Origin: Auricularia sp. M13
Taxonomy: Eukaryota > Basidiomycota > Agaricomycetes > Auriculariales > Auriculariaceae
NCBI GenBank assembly: GCA_037042915.1
Contig: CM073202.1
Location: forward strand, 2,232,001-2,296,000
Reading direction: 5' to 3'
Length of the DNA stretch: 64,000 nt
Positions 1 through 11,153 of this stretch are shown piece by piece. The translations under genes were made by a program, and so were the position numbers. A model generated the notes under the pieces. It worked only from the letters and a program-made list of their open reading frames with translations. It ran no database searches and was not told the origin of the DNA. The stretch's first letter is position 1. Each line of letters starts with the position of its first letter.

Positions 1-2
1 GG

Positions 3-2406
3 TTATAGGTCAACAAATTGCGCGTCGAAGTCCTTCTGATCCATCTTGTTCTTCCGCACTTTCTTTGCGGCCCTCTCTTCCTTGGCCAACTCCTCCCAAT
101 CATCCTCGTCGACGCTATCACCATCCTGATCCTCTCCGCCATGCACCCCTTCCTGCGACGCAACTACAACTTGTTTACGAGCCTCAGTAGCCGCCCGACG
201 AGCAAGAGCCTTCTTCTCCCGTCTCCTTTCTTTCTCGGTTTTGCGCGCCGTCTTGTCGGACCATGCTGCGTTCTTGACCTTTTGTTTCGCACGCTCCTTG
301 TGCCTAGCTTCCTGCAATTTTGCGTCTGCAGCCGCACTCGCCCTTTTCTCTTCGAGCTCCTTTAATCGCGCCTTCTCTCGTGTCTTGTCAGCGAAAGCAT
401 AGGCGTCCCACTAAGCGTGATGTCAGCGTGATATGCGAGGATGGAGACACACAGCACTCGCGTCTATCTCGGTATCAATCCACGACGACTTGTCTTTTCG
501 CTCCTTCAACTCGGGCATCTTTGGCAGCCGTAGTAAACCAAACGAGCGAGCAACGCCGACAAGATCAAGGTCCTTGAGCCGGAAGATGTAGGACGCCTCG
601 TGCTTCGAGTAAGCTCGTACAAACGACACGAACGCTTTTATGCCCTGCAAGCAAATGCCACATTATTGGCCAATAGAACGAGGGTAGGAAAGTCGGGCTG
701 ACCCTATCGTGCAAATCACGGTCAGTCTTCACGACCTCGCGCATACGTTCCTCCGTGGTTCTACTGGCAGGATCCTCCGGACGGTCATCCGCTTCTACAG
801 GCGAAGACTCCGCATTCTCGCCAAGGTAATGTCGTTCTTTCACTGGGATCTTGCGCACGGAGAGGAAGTCTGGTCAATGACTCAATCAGGAACGTATAAC
901 CGCAAGGCAGCGGCGAAGCGCACCAATATATTCCGCTTCGCGCCCACAAAGCAGGACCCATGCCTGCCCGCTCCGTCCAGCTCTTGCGGTCCGACCACAA
1001 CGATGGGAGAATTGCTTCGGGTCCACAGGTGGGTCAAATTGAACGACGACGTCGACTGTAGGTAAATCGAGCCCGCGAGCCGCAACATCCGTACATAGAA
1101 GGATACCTGGCGAGTTCGGAGTCGATGCGTGCGAACGAAATTGTGATAAAGCGAGGGATCGTTTGGCAGGAGGGAGATGACCATGCAAGCTGAAGAATGC
1201 ACAGTCTGGCTGCAACGCGGCAAGTATCTATTGCATCAACAAGCTCAGCGAAAGATGTATGCAGGCAGGAATGCCATACCCTATAGAAATAGTCCACGCA
1301 AGCGCAAGTTGCGAAGTAGACGATGAACTTGGCAGCCTGGTTCGTCTCTTGCTCGAGCTTGATAATGCGTTGTAGTTGCACCATCTTCTCTGACGCGCGA
1401 CATCGAACGAAGAAATTTTGCAGTGACGCAGGGGTGCGGCGCTCATCAACAAGGGACTCGTCTGCCTTGCGCTTAGTTCCACGCTTCGCCTCGACTTTGA
1501 CGACTACGCGGACGGGATTGCGCAGACCAGCGCGGACAAGCTCTGACAACGCATCTGTCATTGTCGCGGAGAATAGCCCAGTGCGCCGCTGCTTCGGCAG
1601 GTGTCCCAGTATCCGTGTGAGCACGGCGGTGAAGCCCAGGTCCAGTAAGCTGAACACAGTCACGGTCAGGATAAAGCTAATATCAAGGATGCCATGTTGC
1701 TCACGCACCGATCTGCTTCATCTAGCACGAGAACTTCCAGTTCCTTCACGCTCACGATGTCCTTTCCCTTTCCCAGCAAGAATTCCTCGACGCGACCGGG
1801 CGTGCCAATGACAATATCTGCGCCAGTTTCCACAAAGCGGGCAACATCCTGAGATGGAGTCGACGCAGTCCCAGAGACAAGCAGTAATGGTGGCCGCAAA
1901 TGCGAAGCGTCGCCTTCGGACGTCGTTTGCGAGTCGAGAAATAACGAAAAGACAGAATGTATCTGCTCTGCGAGCTCTCTGGACATCGTGTTAGACCTGG
2001 CGCTTGCAATTCATAAATGCCATACCTGGTAGGAGAAATCACGAGAATGCCAATCTCGTTTTTGCGCAGAGGGTGTTCACGACGGATGAGCTTCTCAATG
2101 GTCGGTATCACGAACGCGAGCGTCTTCCCAGAACCCGTGACGGCCTGGAGACAATATAAGCATCAGAGTATAGGCAAATATGCCAGCACAAACCTCCACA
2201 ACAACGTCCTTATGGTTCATGAAGAGCGGGATGGTGGTGGCTTGCACGGGTGTCATTTGCGTGTGCCCGAGCGAGTTGATGACATCCAATCTACAAAACG
2301 CGTCAGATTCCCATATGAAAATGAAGACAGTGACTGACATCCATGGTGTGAGTGCCGGCTGGAGTTTGGTCCAGCTGCCCGCAAACGCGTTCGTGCTCTG
2401 TGCCAT
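3..2406 (-). CDS. SPB4: DEAD-box ATP-dependent rRNA helicase SPB4 (DDX55 family)
   Basis: This is a nucleolar RNA helicase needed for 60S ribosomal subunit assembly (family knowledge). Along the minus strand the exons give the Q-motif region ([10 protein letters not shown]), motif I region (VVVE, then GSGKT-type continuation), PTRELA region, GTPGR, DEAD (VLDEADR), SAT (FSATM), then the helicase C domain with [12 protein letters not shown] and the [11 protein letters not shown] arginine-finger motif. The basic, lysine-rich C-terminal tail ([18 protein letters not shown]) is the SPB4 signature. About eight exons are separated by short introns; the first intron splits TPW from [10 protein letters not shown] chose the ATG at 2406 (MAQSTNAF) because SPB4 orthologues begin only a few residues before SWxxLxPxLxPW. 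The stop lies 3 bases from the window edge. Confidence 0.93.
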
Positions 2407-2719
2407 GAGCGCTTCGGCTCTGGCCGGACTTTTGACCCGACCTTTGGAATCGAAGGGCAAAGTTCAGATGTCTGAATGTACCGCATGCAAATCTATTCAA
2501 CGCAAGGGACCTGGAACAATATGATGGTACAATAACAATGAGAGCACAAAGCACGACACAGACAGCATATGCAGAGCAGTCAACAAGCAAGCAACAGAGG
2601 GGTGGGGGCGCAGCGCATGGAGGAGCAAGCATGATGAAAGCAGAACATAACTGGATGAGGTGGCACAATACAAAGATAGTCCTATGTAGGAGGGTGGACA
2701 ACCACCTCGCAGCGCGTAT
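2407..2719. other. Intergenic, SPB4 promoter region
   Basis: About 310 bp separate the SPB4 start from the 3' end of the next gene, which lies on the same strand. I see A-rich tracts and no conserved coding sequence. It must hold the SPB4 promoter and the 3' UTR of the coiled-coil gene. Confidence 0.5.
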
Positions 2720-5401
2720 TTACGCGGGAACAGGCGTGGGGCGTTTATTCTCCTTTTCCTTCGCCTCGGCGCGGGGAGGCGAGGTTATGCTGGCAGACAT
2801 GGACGGCATGTTCATCGCCGAAACGCGGCGCGCTGTCGTAGGTGGCGACATGCGCGACTTGGCGGCGGACGGTGGCGGGGACGTGCGTGGCACGCGCGAC
2901 TGCGCCAGTCGCGCGGTCAGCGCGGAGGTGGAGGTCGAGCCCGCCATCGAGCTGCGAGGCGCATGTGTTGACGCAATCGACTCAGTGCTCAGCATGCGCG
3001 AGTGCTTGCTCGCAGTGGCAGCCCCAGAAATAGACTGCCTGTTGGAACCGACCAGCGGCGCGGGTTTCTTGAACTCGGTATCTGATCCTACGGATGCCTT
3101 GCGCATCGTACTCGAGCTGAGGGAAGGCTTCCGTGCCGTCGACGATACGGAGGCGGCCAGGTCCGACGCGGTGCGTCCCAACGAAGGCTTCCTCACTGAC
3201 GACGCCGAACCAGATTCAGTGGCACTGGCTGAGCCAGACACAGTGCGACGAATGGAAGCGGTGGACGAAATCGACGGCTTGCGCTCCCCAAGTGTCGGCT
3301 TTGCCGCGGTCGAACTGGCCATACTGGCAGAAGATGCCGGACGCGACGATGGCAAAGGTGTGAACAAAGCTGACTCCCGTTTGTTGCCAACGAGGGAGGT
3401 TCGCGACGTTGTTCTCGTCACGGTGGCCGTCGACGGCGCGGGCGTCATGCCGCCGGTACCACGAACGCCCTGCTGGCGCTTCATCTGTAATGTTTGGGTG
3501 AGTGGAAGTTCAGCATGAATACAACTGCACACACAAGCTCTAGTTCCTGTTGCTTGGCTTCGAGCGCAATGTTCAGGTTCTGCCACATTTCGGTCGCATG
3601 GTCCCGCTCCTTCTCCAACCGCGTCATGTCGAGATCCTTGTCGGCGTCCTTCTGCTGCAGACTGTGTACCTGCCGCTTAAGGGACGCGATTTCGTCCTTG
3701 AGAGTGTCGACGCTGGTCTGCAAGGCATCGGCAGTAAGGTCGTCCTCAGCTTTGCGCTTCTGGATATCGTCCAGTTGGCGATGCGCCTGCTGCGCATCCG
3801 CCACCGCGCGACGATGCTGCTCGTTGGCACGCTCGAGCTCCGACTGGGTACGCGCGAGACGATCGCGCAGAGAATCAGCTTCTTCTTCGAGAGCGTTGAT
3901 GTGGTGCGTGCGATCCTCTACGTCGGCGTCGCGGTCGGCCAGCAGCTCCTGCAGTTGCGCAACCTTCTCCTCGGCCTGTTGCCGGTGCTGGGTCACTTCG
4001 TCGAGTTCGCGCTGACGCTGCTCGAGCAGACGCGTGAGGTCTTCCGCATTGCGCCTCTCGGCTTCCACTTCGCGGCCATACTAAACACGCATGAATACCA
4101 GCGTGCCAAGTGCTGCAAACGCCACGTACCTCCGAGCGGCCCTCCATAAGTTCGTGGAGCTCGGCGTCCTGCTCCTGCAAACGCTGCTCCAAACGCGCCT
4201 TGTCCTCCTCAAGGTGTAAGCGCTGCTCCTCCAAGTCTTGAATCATCTCCTGATAATCATGGTTGTCTCTGCGGAGGGTGGTGATCCTGTCCGACGTCTC
4301 CTCGGCGTGCTGCCACTGCGCCTCGAGCTCCTCGTGCAGATGAGCCAATTCGCTCTCCTTGGATTCGAGGGTCAACTGCAGCGAATCGGCCTTGCTTCGG
4401 AGCGTCTCAACTTCGGCGGTGAGCTTCCCGATACGGTCCTTCGCGTCCTGCTGTATGAGCAGTCGCTCCTCGTCCCAATCGGCTTGGCGGTCGCGCAGCT
4501 TGTCCTTGACATCCACCGAGGCCTGCTGCAGTTCGCGCACGCGTTGCATGAGATGCTCGTAGCCGGATAGACCCTCCATCTCACGCTCGCGCGCAGCCTC
4601 GACCTGGGAGCGAAGAAGCTCGACTTGCTGCATGCTGGTCTCCGCCTCGGCGTGTGATTCGAGCTCTGCCTCGAGCTCGCGGACACGGCCGTCGAGTTGA
4701 ACCTCGGCGTCCCTGGCCTTGACCAGGTCCTGGCGAAGAGACTGCTCAGCGGTGCGCAACGCCTCGTTCTCGCGCTCGAGCTGCTGGGCGCGTTCCGTTT
4801 CGCGGGCGAGCCGGATTTCGGTGTCGCGGGCCTGGGCGTCGAGCTGCGCGCGAGCACTCTCGAGCTCGTGCAGTGTCTGGTGCAGGTGCTGCATTGCCGA
4901 GCCAGAAGCGGCGTCCATGATAGAGCGTTCGAACGATTCCTCGCGCGAGCGCTCGACGTCGTCCTCCAGACTCCGGCAAAGTGCCTCGAGGTCCTGCACC
5001 TTGTTCTTGAGCCGTTTGTGGGCAGTCGCGCGGCGCTCCGCCTCCTGGCGCCATTCGTTGCGTTCCTGCTTGGCGCGCTCGAGCCGGGCGGTGAGTATCT
5101 CGACGGCCTCGTCGCGCGCCTCGAGGTCGATATCGAACTGGATCGCAATCTCCTGCTGTGCGTGTATCATCGTGCGCAGCGCAGCTATAATCTGGTCCTG
5201 GGTCAGGCCGTCCTCCTTCACGGGCGGCGGCAGGTCGAACAGGCGCGAGGTGCGCTGTGGTTGGTTCGGCGTGAAGAACGCCGTCTTTTCCTTCGAGTCG
5301 GAGGGCGGCATGCCCAGCGAGAGGTCAAGGTCCACATCCATCGACGCGTCGTGCAGCGTCGTCGTCGGCGAGTGGCCGCGCACGGGCGTCGAGTGCTGCA
5401 T
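2720..5401 (-). CDS. Long coiled-coil protein with Ser/Arg-rich basic tail
   Basis: I do not recognise a named family. The start at 5401 (MQHSTPVRG) precedes a disordered N-terminus and a conserved-looking block (LTQDQIIAAL, QQEIAIQFD). There follow about 450 residues of near-continuous heptad coiled coil rich in E, Q, R and L. Two short introns interrupt this, one near 4070-4150 and one near 3488-3540. The last 230 or so residues are low-complexity and serine-rich with repeated basic motifs (RKPSL, RKPSI, RKASV, TTARRVS), a composition typical of microtubule-binding or phospho-regulated tails. By architecture it could be a spindle-pole, septum or microtubule-associated scaffold; this is inference only. 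There is a long antisense open frame across the tail, which I regard as a shadow of biased codon use. Confidence 0.8.
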
Positions 5402-5546
5402 AGCGCCGACAATGAGTAGGAAGGAAAAGACCGGGACCAAGTCGGCCAACACCGAACACGTGTCCCGTTCAACTGATGCTCCCGTTCACGTGATCACTGA
5501 GCTGAGTAGCTATATTTCTGACAAGTACAGTTACAGACGACACGTC

Positions 5547-6586
5547 CTAGGCATTTGAGTGCGTATCAATTTGCTTAATCGCGCCCTTCAACATGCTCCT
5601 AGCATAATCCGCATGGAGGTTCTGTCGATGATTAGTGAAAAGTCACTTGGATGTCGAGGTTCTTTGCTCACAAATGCCCATCTAGGCATATTATGATAGA
5701 CATCATAAACCTCGGTCGTTGCATACGTGATCATCACCAGTTCCTGCCCGCCCTCATTTCGTTCAGGTACGTCCTCAACGATGAGTTCATGAAAGCCCCC
5801 ACGAGGAAACCGCACGGAGGACAAAGAGCTAGCGACATTGATCAAGAGATCAAACAGCTTGTAGTCTGCAAGCTTCTCGCGCCGCCAATAGAGCACTGTA
5901 CCCGCCGCGTTCGGCTCTCCTGGAGCGAACGCCAGACGCGTCGCATTGGATGGCATCGTGCATGGAGGTTCTAGAGCATGTCCAGCAGTGATAACCTCCT
6001 GAACGCGTGCAGGATTCGTCCCAACTGGGGGCGACGTTGACCAGCTGTCAAAGACGATGAAATCGTGGTTCCAATGGCCGTGTCCTGGCCGGAGCGCTGT
6101 TCTAGCATCGCGAGGCAGCTCGCCGTCCTTGGGGTCGAAGGCGTCGGCGGTACGTACGCCGAACCGGACCTCCGGACGGTGGGGTATCGAGTCGAACAAT
6201 GCCGTGGCGGCAGCATGCATCAGGGTCTGCGCGTCCAGCTGCTTTCCTTCCGGAATATCGAGCCTGGCACGGGCATAGCGCTCGAGCGTCGTCCGGGGAA
6301 TTGTGTACGAGGGCGCAACAAACGTCGGAATCCATCTTCCTCGCGGCGACACCAGCACGGGCTGCTGCACTGTATGCGTCGAACGAGCATCTGGAGTCGC
6401 TGGCTGAGTCTGCTCTTCGTGGAGTGTGCGGATTGCGCAGGCTCGAGGAAGCTCATCGAGTTGTCTCGTAGGATACGAGCGGTCACCGGCTGTGCGATAA
6501 ATGTACAGGCCTACGTAGGTAGCGGCCACACCGAAGCTAGCAGCGAGAAGGATGCTGTTGCCCGATAGAAACGGACGGATACCCAT
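5547..6586 (-). CDS. Single-pass membrane protein of unknown function, paralogue 1
   Basis: The protein of about 330 residues starts at 6586 (MGIRPFLSG) and has one N-terminal hydrophobic helix (ILLAASFGVAATYVGLYIY) followed by a soluble domain with no motif I know. Conserved landmarks shared with the next gene are RWxPTFVAPSYTxPR, AATAxFDxIPHRPEVRFG, EPPCTxPxNxxR, FHELIVxDVPER and the C-terminal DYARSMLKGAI. The last exon is reached through a short GTGAGC...CAG intron at about 5623-5674, placing the stop at 5547; reading through that intron would give a shorter, non-homologous tail. The helix position would suit a mitochondrial or ER anchor, which is inference. It and the gene at 6963-8016 are a tandem duplication in the same orientation. 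Confidence 0.75.
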
Positions 6587-6962
6587 GTTTAGTAAGTGGG
6601 AGGAGCAAGCGGGGGCGCCGGTATGCACTTGTTTTATAGACTGCTGCGAGCTCCGTAATCAACCGGCTAAGCCTGTGCTCGCCACCTGAGGTTGCCCAGT
6701 GCGAGAACGTCTCCGATCTTCGCCGACTCCCGCGAGATCACCATCGTAGCGCTCGTCCCGAAATGCTAAGGAATAATGTGTATGGCTACTAAAAAAAGGG
6801 ATATGAGCTCTCAGACTGCAACAAGGCAGAAACAAGGGGCCGTGGAACGGTAGCGACTCCGACAAAATGGGCACGTGCAGTGACATATCGGGCACGTGAC
6901 TTTGCCAAGGCAGGGAAACTGTTTTGGACTCACGCGAATAAGTAATTAGCGATACACGGTGC

Positions 6963-8016
6963 TCATGCATTTCCTTCGATCTGAGCAATGGCTCCCTTCA
7001 ACATACTTCGGGCATAGTCACGGTGGAAAGTCTGGGCTCATCAGCAAAAGTAAACAACATCGTTGCGTCACGCACCAGGGTCCATTTGGGGACCGTCTTC
7101 TTGTCGTCCTCCTTCTTCCCGAGAGGGTGAAGGTCATACGCCTCGGTCAACGCGTACGTGATTCGTACAAGCTCCTCGCCCCGTTCGCTCCGTTCCGGCA
7201 CGTCTTGAACGATGAGTTCGTGAAAGCCGCCCACCATAAACCGCCACGGATATCCATAACTCGCGAGCTTGTCCACAATTTCAATCGCCTTGGGGTCCGT
7301 CAACTTGTCGAAGCGCCAATACAACAACGCGCCCGCAGCATCCGGCTCGCCAGAGACCGACTGAGACTTGACGCGCGCAGAATTGGTCGGAACGGTGCAT
7401 GGCGGCTCGAACGAGCTGCCCGCTGCAACGGCCGCGTCGACGGGCGCCTTGTCAACGGCGGCAGGCGGCGAGGTCGACCACGCGCCAAACACATTGAAGG
7501 ACTTGGCCCAAATACCGAATCCGGGCCGCAGCGCAGTCCTCGCATCGACTGGTACCTCACCGTCACGCGGATCGAAGACGACCGCCGGGCGCAGGCCAAA
7601 CCTGACCTCGGGGCGGTGCGGGATAGCGTCGAAGTACGCCGTGGCGGCCGCGTACATCAGCGTCTGCGCGTCCAGGCGGCCGGGCTGCGCGATGTTGAGC
7701 CGCGCACGCGCGTACTGCTCGAGCGTTGCGCGCGGCATCGTGTACGACGGCGCGACGAACGTCGGGAGCCATCGTCCGCGCGGCTCGACGAGCACGGGCT
7801 GCGGCGCGGTGCACGTGTACACCGGCGCGGTCGGCTGGCTGTGCTCTTCGAAGAGCGTGCGGATGGCGCTGGCCCGTGGCAGCTCGGCGAGGAGCGGCGT
7901 GGGTACTTGCGCTCGCCCGACGCGCGGTAGAGGTACAGACCGACGCACTCGGCGGCGATGCCCGCGCTCGTGGCGATCAGGATGTTGCGGCGTGTGAAGA
8001 AGCGTCGTGCGCTCAT
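6963..8016 (-). CDS. Single-pass membrane protein of unknown function, paralogue 2 (one frame break)
   Basis: This is the tandem paralogue of the preceding gene, alignable over its whole length. It starts at 8016 (MSARRFFTR), has a hydrophobic helix (ILIATSAGIAAECVGLYLY), the same landmarks (LPTFVAPSYTMPRA, AAATAYFDAIPHRPEVRFG, FHELIVQDVPER) and a final exon TFHRDYARSMLKGAI reached by a GTGCGT...CAG intron at about 7025-7072. Near 7905, just after the codons for GERKYP, the frame must shift by one base to continue into LLAELPRASAIRT. Paralogue 1 is continuous there, so a single base appears to be missing in a C run. The rest is well conserved, which favours a sequencing indel over a dead gene. 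Its 5' UTR and promoter lie in the left arm of the inverted repeat at 8024-8926. Confidence 0.72.
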
Positions 8017-8023
8017 GTTTAGT

Positions 8024-8272
8024 CTCGTAACCAGACGTTCGTCGGAGTTTGAAGAACTCCGTTCGGAACGAACGTCTGGGATGCACCGTCGGGGTTTTGG
8101 CTGGATCGAAATTCGCAGATAGGCGTGTGAAAAAAGACTTAGCAGAATCGGCCTGCCCGTCACCACTCAAAAAATGTTCCCTGACACCCATAATTTAAAT
8201 TCATTTTTATTACAATCTGGTGCGATTGAGCATAGGAATATTTCGACGTTCGGAAAATAGCTAGTAATTAGT
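8024..8272 (+). repeat. Inverted repeat, left arm, with terminal hairpin
   Basis: This 249-bp arm matches the reverse complement of 8676-8926 at high identity, for example ATTACAATCTGGTGCGATTG and GGTTTTGGCTGGATCGAAAT. It contains a hairpin: CCAGACGTTCGT at 8031-8042 pairs with ACGAACGTCTGG at 8068-8079, with a nested stem CGGAGTT/AACTCCG. The arm also forms the leader and proximal promoter of the gene starting at 8016. Confidence 0.88.
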
Positions 8273-8675
8273 GCAGATAGCCCAAACCTCCACAAACGTT
8301 GAAAATGAGAGCTGCATGTTATTCAACAGTTCTGGAGTACAATTTGGGGTTCAGACCGTCTGTCTGCATCGGGAGCTCGTGCGCTTCCCGACACCCCGCC
8401 GTGATGACCTCGTGCGCGCTCAAACTTGCCCAGGGACTTTTCTCTTCTAAAATTACGCCCAAAACCATGTATTATCGCATTCTGAGCCGTCTCTAGTCCA
8501 CGCTTGCGCACTACAATCTTTCTAGCGCGAGAAAATGGCTTCGTGGTCGTGTCCGTCCACACCAGCACGTCTGGAAGACGGCAAAAGCATGCAGTACCCT
8601 CACAATGCGTCAGATTATGTCCCTATGGTCTTTCATACTCATTGGAAGCAAGTTAGAGGGCGCTCCGGAGCTCCC
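8273..8675. other. Spacer between inverted repeat arms
   Basis: About 400 bp of moderately AT-rich DNA. Short open frames are present on both strands but none shows conserved protein features. No transposase fragment is visible. Confidence 0.45.
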
Positions 8676-8926
8676 AGTAATTACTGGCTATTTTCCGAAC
8701 GTCGAAATATTCCTATGCTCAATCGCACCAGATTGTAATAAAAATGAATTTCCATTATGGGTGTCAGGGAACATTTTTTGAGTGGTGGCGGGCAGGCCGA
8801 TTCTGCTAAGTCTTTTTTCACACGCCTATCTGCGAATTTCGATCCAGCCAAAACCCCGACGGTGCATCCCAGCCGCTACTTGGCGTAGACATTTGTCGGA
8901 GTTTGAAAGTAGCGGCTGGTTACGAG
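8676..8926 (-). repeat. Inverted repeat, right arm, with a differently sequenced hairpin
   Basis: This is the reverse-complement partner of 8024-8272. Its own hairpin is CCAGCCGCTACTT at 8869-8881 pairing with AAGTAGCGGCTGG at 8907-8919. The stem differs in sequence from the left-arm stem, yet both pair perfectly, while the flanks (CTCGTAACCAG outside, CTGGGATGCACCG inside) are the same in both arms. An ATG at 8935 sits at nearly the same distance from the arm as the start codon of the gene at 8016 does on the other side; it opens a 95-codon frame with no recognisable similarity. Confidence 0.88.
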
Positions 8927-10358
8927 CCTAGCTCATGTTCCAGTCTCAAGCAGAGTACTTACAGCGACGATGTCGACTGGCTTTATGTTACCTGCTGTGG
9001 CTGTTCGAGACCATGACCGTCATGATCACGACTCACAAGGAGCGCTCATCGCCGAAAATTCCCGAGGCTGAACATTCAAACCCGACGCCTGGCACTGGGC
9101 CCTCAGGCCTCAGTGGCAATTGCGATCCTTGTCGTAATGCTTTCCGACTCGGCCAGATGTGTCTCGAAACGTGTAGCAGGTCTAGATACGTGACCGGCCG
9201 CGGGTCAACGATCAACAACTAGTTTCACTGCCAGATAGGTCTTCAATATTCAATGCTCGCCCTCCGCGAGATATCCGAGGCGACACACTCCCGCAGTTTG
9301 AACTTTGAGGCCTCCCCCTGAGGTGATACTCCCCAGCATATCGCCCAATGCGTCTAACACCACGCGCTATCAGCAGCTGTAACGATGCGCAGTTTGCCCT
9401 GCTGGAGATGAAGGCGCTGCTCTTCCACTGCCTTGTCGTCTGCGCTCTGAGCGCTGAGCGCTGACCCATGCACCGTGGATCCGAAAGAACAAGTTGAATG
9501 CCATATACCTACCTTCCTGTGCCTTTGACGCCCGTCGCCTGAGGTGTCCTCCCATCACTGAAGGTTGAAATCGACTAGGCGTGATGACCTCAGAGAAAAC
9601 GGTAGCCTCAAGCTGATCGAGCAAAATGGCCAGCCACAATCCGACGATGAGGACAACGATTCAAGCGACAACGGCTGGCGGTGGTGAGCCTTTGGTTGAG
9701 TTTTGCTCGCAACAATAACTCGCAGAGTAGGACTCGACGCAAGAACAAGTCGGCGTGGCAGGACTTCAAAGCAATAAACCACGGTGAATCTGACCTTTGC
9801 GAGATTTTGTTCCAGCGAGACGTGGGCGAGGATAGGTTGAACAGAGGAACGCAGGCAGCGGCGCCTGGCCGCGCCGACGAGCCCAGATTTGTTCACCCGC
9901 ATGCGACGAGCACAGCCAGCTACAGGCTTGTAATGTCCCTCAGGAGGAAAATGTTACTGCGTCCATGGGTAGAACTGGACAACAAGGACGGATTTCAACT
10001 CCCTTTTGAGGATTGCAGCGTGCAGTACGTCGCGCAGGCAGATATTCAGGGGTCTGAATCGAGACTCGAGGCTCTCCTCGTGCATGTGCAGCGTGACGGC
10101 GATGCGGGTGGCCGCATGAGTCGAGGAGTAGTCCGCCCAGAATTATAGGATTTTGTTGCTGGGACCGTATCACAGCGACGCTTTGAGTCCGGCGACGCAG
10201 AGTCGGACGTTCACGCCAAGTCCACGCTGACAACGAGCTTGGAGGCCAAAGTCTTGGAGCGGCAAGGCGCAAGCCTGCTCAGCGCTCACTGGCACTGGCC
10301 TTCGCCGGAGGCTCGATGCCGTTATTTATAGTTGTTTTGATATAACTCAGTTCCGCGC
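8927..10358. other. Gene-poor region, no recognised gene
   Basis: Open frames of 80-155 codons occur on both strands (for example plus 8935-9222 and 9681-10148, minus 9370-9639), but none shows a domain, conserved motif pattern or clear splice structure. A hydrophobic stretch encoded on the minus strand near 9600-9640 (WLAILLDQL) could be a decayed membrane protein. I cannot assign a gene here. Confidence 0.4.
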
Positions 10359-10839
10359 ATACTGTAAAGCTAATAATTATTACCGGGGCCTCCGTACCGT
10401 GACACGTCGGAGACATTACCTTGGGTCTCCCGTGACACGTGACCATGGCCATATGACTGACAAAAATAACTGATAGGTGTACTGGTATTTCTCACCAGGA
10501 CGACATGCAGTGCCCCAATTGGACAATGTTGTGCCAGATTATTTGATTTCTGGACCTTTCCAGGTTCCCCAACGCTTCAACCAGGTAATTCATCGAGAAA
10601 TAAGGCACTAATTGCTCTAATTTGAGACATGCTATGTAAAACCCCCCTTCATGTAATCCTATATCATGCGCGCCGAAGGCGCACCGCTCCCGACGGTAAT
10701 AACTGAGCAATTGGGCCTTCGAACAGCGTGACATCTTATTACCTTGAGCAGCACGTGACATGCTACAAAACACGATTATTACCGGGCCGCGCGTCCTCCG
10801 TGACGCGTGACGCGGTAATAATTATTAGCTTTACAGTAT
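10359..10839. mobile_element. MITE-like non-autonomous DNA transposon with 27-bp terminal inverted repeats
   Basis: The 27 bases at 10359-10385 (ATACTGTAAAGCTAATAATT then ATTACCG) are repeated exactly in reverse complement at 10813-10839. The outermost TA on each side could be a TA target duplication, which would suit a Tc1/mariner-type origin; a shorter inverted repeat starting CTGTAAAG would then be the true end. Inside are several CGTGAC and CACGTG motifs and a second copy of ATTATTACCG near 10783, giving a foldback at the right end. At 481 bp there is no room for a transposase. Confidence 0.8.
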
Positions 10840-11153
10840 CGCCCGCTGCAACGAACTGGCGCTCATTAGCGAGGCTTGATACCTGCATGGGCCAACATCC
10901 GTACAAGGCTCCTAACGCTTATGCTCAAGACACGTCCGGGCCTGCATCCGCTGGGAGATCATCATCCGAAACAGCGCTAATATCCAGTGAGCGCCGCCAC
11001 GACTTTGCATGTAATTTTTAATCAGATTGAACGTAGCTCTTTCCACTGGACAAAGAACGGAACGGAGTAACCGTACAGTACGGTCAAGAACATGGTTTGC
11101 CGTTCTGATTTTGTGCATCCCTTGCCGATGTACTGACCTGGCTCGTCTGAAGT

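Noticed and set aside
2538-3518. A 326-codon plus-strand frame antisense to the coiled-coil gene
   Set aside because: It mirrors the Ser/Arg-rich repeats of the real tail; the long frame follows from GC-biased codons.
8024-8926. The inverted repeat as a complete DNA transposon
   Set aside because: There is no transposase fragment and no clear target-site duplication; it also overlaps a host gene leader, so I describe it only as an inverted repeat.
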